This document shows positions 14,578 through 17,610 of a stretch of DNA of 17,610 nucleotides, in pieces. Below the pieces are notes generated by a model. The model did not search any database, was not told the origin of the DNA, and saw nothing but the letters and a program-made list of their open reading frames with translations. Both the position numbers and the translations under genes were made by a program. The DNA is from Aquisalimonas sp. (lineage in GTDB: Bacteria > Pseudomonadota > Gammaproteobacteria > Nitrococcales > Aquisalimonadaceae), in contig SLMR01000063.1 of the NCBI GenBank assembly GCA_007133445.1, positions 1 to 17,610 of the forward strand. Reading direction: 5' to 3'. The first letter of the stretch is position 1. Each line of letters starts with the position of its first letter.

Positions 14578-16611
14578 ATGAAGGTTGTGGACTCCTTCGA
14601 CGAAGACGTCCAGGTGATCGAGAACGTCTGGATTCCCATGCGTGACGGCGTGCACCTGGCCGCCCGCGTCTGGATGCCCGCTGATGCGGAGCAGAACCCC
14701 GTGCCGGCGGTGCTGGAGTACATGCCCTACCGCAAGCGCGACTTCACCCGGCTCCGCGACGAACCGTTGCACCACTACTTCGCCGGCCATGGCTACATCG
14801 GCGTGCGCCTGGACGTGCGCGGTACCGGTGACTCCGAGGGCATCCTGCGGGACGAGTACCTGGCCCAGGAACAGGACGACGCCGTGGACGCCATTGACTG
14901 GCTCACCCGCCAGCCCTGGTGCGACGGCAACGTCGGCATGATCGGCCTCTCCTGGGGCGGCTTCAACTCGTTGCAGGTGGCGGCACGCCGGCCGCCGGCG
15001 CTGAAGGCGATCATCACCATGTGCTCCACGGATGACCGCTACGCCGACGACGCCCACTACAAGGGCGGCTGCCTGCTCAACGAGAACCTGGCCTGGGGCT
15101 CGGCCCTGTTCTCGGTGAACGCCTGCCCGCCGGACCCGGAACTCGCCGGCGAGAGCTGGCGTGAGCAGTGGCTGGCGCGGCTCGACAACAACCGGCTGTT
15201 CCCCGCCCTCTGGATGCGCCACCCCACCCGCGACGATTACTGGAAGCACGGTTCCGTGTGCGAGGACTTTGCCGCCATCGATTGCGCGGTCTACGCCGTG
15301 GGCGGTTGGGCGGACGGCTATGTCAACGCCATTCCCCGGCTCATGGAAGGCCTGCAGGTGCCGCGCAAGGCACTGATCGGCCCCTGGCCCCACGCCTTCC
15401 CCCACGCTGCCGAGCCGGGGCCGCAGATCGGGTTCTTTCAGGAGGCGGTGCGCTGGTGGGACTACTGGCTCAAGGGTGTCGACACCGGGATCATGGACGA
15501 GCCGCCCGTGCGCGTGTGGATGGAGGACTGGCTGCCGCCGGCGCCCTACCACCCGGAACGCCCGGGGCGCTGGGTGGCCGAGGACGAGTGGCCCAGCCCG
15601 CGCATCGGTTATCGGCAGTGGGCCCTGAACGTGCTCTCTCTGGGCGAGAAAGCCGATCCGGAGGATGCGGTCCGGGTGCGCTCGCCGCAGACGACCGGCT
15701 TGCGCGGCGGGGACTTCTACGGCTTCGGTGCCCACGGTGACGCGCCGCTGGACCAGCGCGCTGACGACGGCAAGTCGCTGGTGTTCGATTCAGACCCCCT
15801 GCCGGAGCGCCTGGAGATCCTGGGGGCGCCGGTGGTGACCCTCGAGCTGTCCGTGGATCAGCCGGTGGCCCAGGTCACCGTGCGCCTGAACGACGTGGCC
15901 CCGGACGGCAGCTCCAGCCGGGTGAGCTGGGCCAGTCTCAATCTCTGTCATCGCGACGGCCACGAGCAGCCGCAACACCTGGAGCCGGGGCGTCGTTACC
16001 GCGTCCGTGTGCAGCTCAACGATATCGGCTACGGTTTCCGCGCCGGGCACACGCTGCGGGTCGCCGTCTCAACGACCTACTGGCCCATGATCTGGCCGGC
16101 GCCGGAGCCGTTGGAGCTGACCGTCCACACCGGGGTGAGCCGTCTGGACCTGCCCGTGCGCCCGCCGCGGGAAGCGGATACGGCCCTGGCGCCGTTCGCG
16201 CCACCGGAGCGGGGTCCGGTGTCCGAGCACACGCCACTGGAGTGGGTCCAGAACCAGCGCCTGGTGGAAATGGATCTGACCACGGACGAGATGGTCTACA
16301 CCGCTTTCGGCGACGGTGGGGACTTCGGCGGCGCCGCCCTGGCGCGTATCGAGGACATCGATCTCACCATCGGCTACACCATGCACCGCACGTTCCGCAT
16401 CCGCGAGGATGACCCCCTCACGGCCCGCGCCGAGGTGGAGCAGAAGACTGTCTTCCGCCGGGGTGACTGGTCAGTGCGCATCGAGTGCCGTACCGCCGTT
16501 TCCGGGGATCGGAACAACTTCAGGGTGCAGGCCACACTGGAGGCCTACGAGGGCCGTGAGCAGGTGCGCCGGCGCGAGTGGGACGAGATCATCCCGCGGG
16601 GGTATCTTTGA
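14578..16611 (+). CDS. CocE/NonD family hydrolase (peptidase S15-like)
   Basis: Serine hydrolase with alpha/beta-hydrolase fold, related to X-Pro dipeptidyl-peptidase (S15), cocaine esterase and glutaryl-7-ACA acylase. The 677-aa product begins IENVWIPMRDGVHLAARVWM, the usual S15 start. Its triad is visible: nucleophile Ser125 in GLSWGGF, Asp246 in GGWADGYVN and His272 in GPWPHAF. An oxyanion-hole tyrosine is likely in MPYRKRD. A helical insertion follows the nucleophile, and a C-terminal jelly-roll domain starts near residue 410 (LEILGAPVVTLELS). The last 130 residues (from about HTPLEW) extend beyond the usual cocaine-esterase core. No signal peptide, so cytoplasmic. It is expected to hydrolyse amide or ester bonds. 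Pairing with an M20 peptidase suggests sequential peptide breakdown, but esterase activity is equally possible. Confidence 0.92.
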   Translation: MKVVDSFDEDVQVIENVWIPMRDGVHLAARVWMPADAEQNPVPAVLEYMPYRKRDFTRLRDEPLHHYFAGHGYIGVRLDVRGTGDSEGILRDEYLAQEQDDAVDAIDWLTRQPWCDGNVGMIGLSWGGFNSLQVAARRPPALKAIITMCSTDDRYADDAHYKGGCLLNENLAWGSALFSVNACPPDPELAGESWREQWLARLDNNRLFPALWMRHPTRDDYWKHGSVCEDFAAIDCAVYAVGGWADGYVNAIPRLMEGLQVPRKALIGPWPHAFPHAAEPGPQIGFFQEAVRWWDYWLKGVDTGIMDEPPVRVWMEDWLPPAPYHPERPGRWVAEDEWPSPRIGYRQWALNVLSLGEKADPEDAVRVRSPQTTGLRGGDFYGFGAHGDAPLDQRADDGKSLVFDSDPLPERLEILGAPVVTLELSVDQPVAQVTVRLNDVAPDGSSSRVSWASLNLCHRDGHEQPQHLEPGRRYRVRVQLNDIGYGFRAGHTLRVAVSTTYWPMIWPAPEPLELTVHTGVSRLDLPVRPPREADTALAPFAPPERGPVSEHTPLEWVQNQRLVEMDLTTDEMVYTAFGDGGDFGGAALARIEDIDLTIGYTMHRTFRIREDDPLTARAEVEQKTVFRRGDWSVRIECRTAVSGDRNNFRVQATLEAYEGREQVRRREWDEIIPRGYL

Positions 16612-16657
16612 CGGCGAACCGGTGACGCCGGGCGGGGCGCCTGTCCCGCGACGACCT

Positions 16658-16746
16658 GTAGGGTGCATCTTGATGCACCATCGACGGCGCCTGGCAAACC
16701 ACCGTGGCTGGCATGTCGGGAGAAGGTGCATCAAGATGCACCCTAC
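16658..16746. repeat. Palindromic repeat pair B (tails outward)
   Basis: Two more copies of the 18-bp palindrome, at 16662-16679 and 16725-16742, form a perfect 22-bp inverted repeat (arms 16658-16679 and 16725-16746) around a 45-base spacer. The GTAGG/CCTAC tails point outward, opposite to pair A. The right arm overlaps the end of the ligase gene and contains its TAG stop (16745-16743, minus). From gaagg to cctac, 25 bases are identical between the left arm of pair A and the right arm of pair B. The pair lies between the convergent ends of the CocE-type and ligase genes, where it could also form a bidirectional hairpin. Confidence 0.85.
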
Positions 16747-17610
16747 ACGCGGTAGCGCCCCCGGGCGGCTTCGATGATCATGCGGAGCAGGTCGGCGTAG
16801 CTGTATCCCGCCCAGCCGGCCATGATCGCCATCTTGCCGTCGTGGCTCCAGGTGGGGTTGAAGTTGGCATCCAGCAGGCGCGGGACGCCGTCGGCGCCGG
16901 CGCGGAAGTCGATGCGGGCGTAGTCGTGGAACCCCAGCCGCTCGAACAGCCAGATGGCCTCGCTGATCATGGCCGCCTCTGTGGCTGTGTCCAGCTCCGC
17001 CTGCTTGAATCTCAGGGCCTGCCAGTAGGGTGACTCCGGGTCCACCTTGGAGCCGTACGAGAGGATCGGCGGCAGGTCCGGATCCAGAGCGCTGTAGTCG
17101 ATCTCAAGGATGGGGAGCACGGTGATGCCCGTGGCCGGATTCCCCACCAGCCCCAGCGTGTACTCGGGGCCGGTGAGAAAGTCCTGGATCAGCGCCCGGG
17201 CGCCCGCCTCCGGCATTTCCGTGGCCAGCCACCGAAGGTAGGTGTCCGCTTCCGCGGCGTCGTGGACGACCGCATCCGGCGTCACGCCCAGGCTGCCGCA
17301 GCCGCCATTGGGCTTGATCATCGCCGGGTAGAGATCGGGCACCGTGAGCGGGTCCCCGCGCAGGTCCACCACGGTCTCGCCGGGAACGGGAATACCCTGG
17401 CCGGCGGCCAGCAGGCGGACCAGGGCCTTGTCGCTGCAGATTCCCATGCACGCCGGGTCGGATCCGGTATAGGGGATGTCCAGCAGCTCCAGCAGGGCCG
17501 GGATGTTGCGCTCGTTGGTGAGCAGGTTGCGATAGCCGGTGTCGCAGAAGTTGAGGGCCAGGTCCGGCGGATCCGACTGCAGCCGCTGGATCATCTCGCC
17601 ATGGTTGCTG
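16743..17610 (-). CDS. D-Ala-D-Ala ligase-like ATP-grasp enzyme, 5'-truncated by window edge
   Basis: ATP-grasp ligase of the Ddl-like group. At least 289 residues are visible. The frame remains open to the right edge (SNHGE precedes the first internal Met at 17594), so the start lies outside. Features: IPYTGSDPACMGICSDK, typical of the Ddl first-domain boundary; the ATP-binding loop AMIKPNGGCGSLGV (about 17325-17285), glycine-rich as in classical Ddl; GPEYTLGLVGN; and the metal/product site ARIDFR...DANFNPTW (about 16920-16850), with Asn where Ddl has NTxPG. NFNP in place of NTLP argues against true D-Ala-D-Ala synthesis and for another amino acid or peptide ligase. It converges on the CocE-type gene, and its TAG stop lies inside a repeat arm. 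Confidence 0.88.
   Translation of the reverse strand, partial: SNHGEMIQRLQSDPPDLALNFCDTGYRNLLTNERNIPALLELLDIPYTGSDPACMGICSDKALVRLLAAGQGIPVPGETVVDLRGDPLTVPDLYPAMIKPNGGCGSLGVTPDAVVHDAAEADTYLRWLATEMPEAGARALIQDFLTGPEYTLGLVGNPATGITVLPILEIDYSALDPDLPPILSYGSKVDPESPYWQALRFKQAELDTATEAAMISEAIWLFERLGFHDYARIDFRAGADGVPRLLDANFNPTWSHDGKMAIMAGWAGYSYADLLRMIIEAARGRYRV

Noticed and set aside
13040..16746. CRISPR-like repeats
   Set aside because: Only four copies, in two inverted pairs, without regular unique spacers or nearby cas genes.

Overview
The window is GC-rich, densely packed bacterial chromosome. The gene order polA - engB - cytochrome c4 - dsbA - endonuclease/exonuclease/phosphatase (EEP) protein - GGDEF/EAL protein matches, from memory, the polA region of Pseudomonas-like Gammaproteobacteria. 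High GC, acidic proteins and a System II (ResB/CcsA) cytochrome c assembly pair suggest a halophilic or sulfur-oxidising gammaproteobacterium such as an Ectothiorhodospiraceae member. That placement is inference. No rRNA, tRNA, CRISPR array, insertion sequence or prophage was seen, and no gene-free stretch exceeds 300 bases.

Region 1 (1-3097): the 3' part of polA (+) faces engB (-). Their 202-bp gap is not empty. It holds four consecutive perfect-stem hairpins; on the minus strand three have C-rich loops and the last is followed by a U-tract. This is read as a candidate small RNA at the locus that carries spf (Spot 42) in E. coli, ErsA in Pseudomonas and sX13 in Xanthomonas. A strong sigma70-type promoter drives the c4 gene away from engB.

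Region 2 (3098-8566): a plus-strand run of periplasmic redox and cytochrome genes: diheme cytochrome c4, resB, ccsA, dsbA and an EEP-fold hydrolase. resB/ccsA and dsbA/EEP overlap by 4 bases, so translation is probably coupled. ResB-CcsA attach heme to apocytochromes such as c4, and DsbA oxidises periplasmic cysteines.

Region 3 (8588-10825): a convergent c-di-GMP protein with a GAF domain, a degenerate GGDAF site and an apparently intact EAL phosphodiesterase domain.

Region 4 (11049-17610): a peptide/amide-metabolism neighbourhood: an unusual ATP-grasp ligase (+), a RimJ-like GNAT acetyltransferase (-), an M20 metallopeptidase plus an S15/CocE-type serine hydrolase (+, one operon), and a D-Ala-D-Ala-ligase-like ATP-grasp enzyme (-) running off the right edge. 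The M20-CocE pair is bracketed by two pairs of the same 18-bp palindrome, in opposite relative orientation; the last copy supplies the stop codon of the ligase gene. Ligases and hydrolases together suggest making and turning over a small peptide or amide, but no substrate can be read from the sequence.
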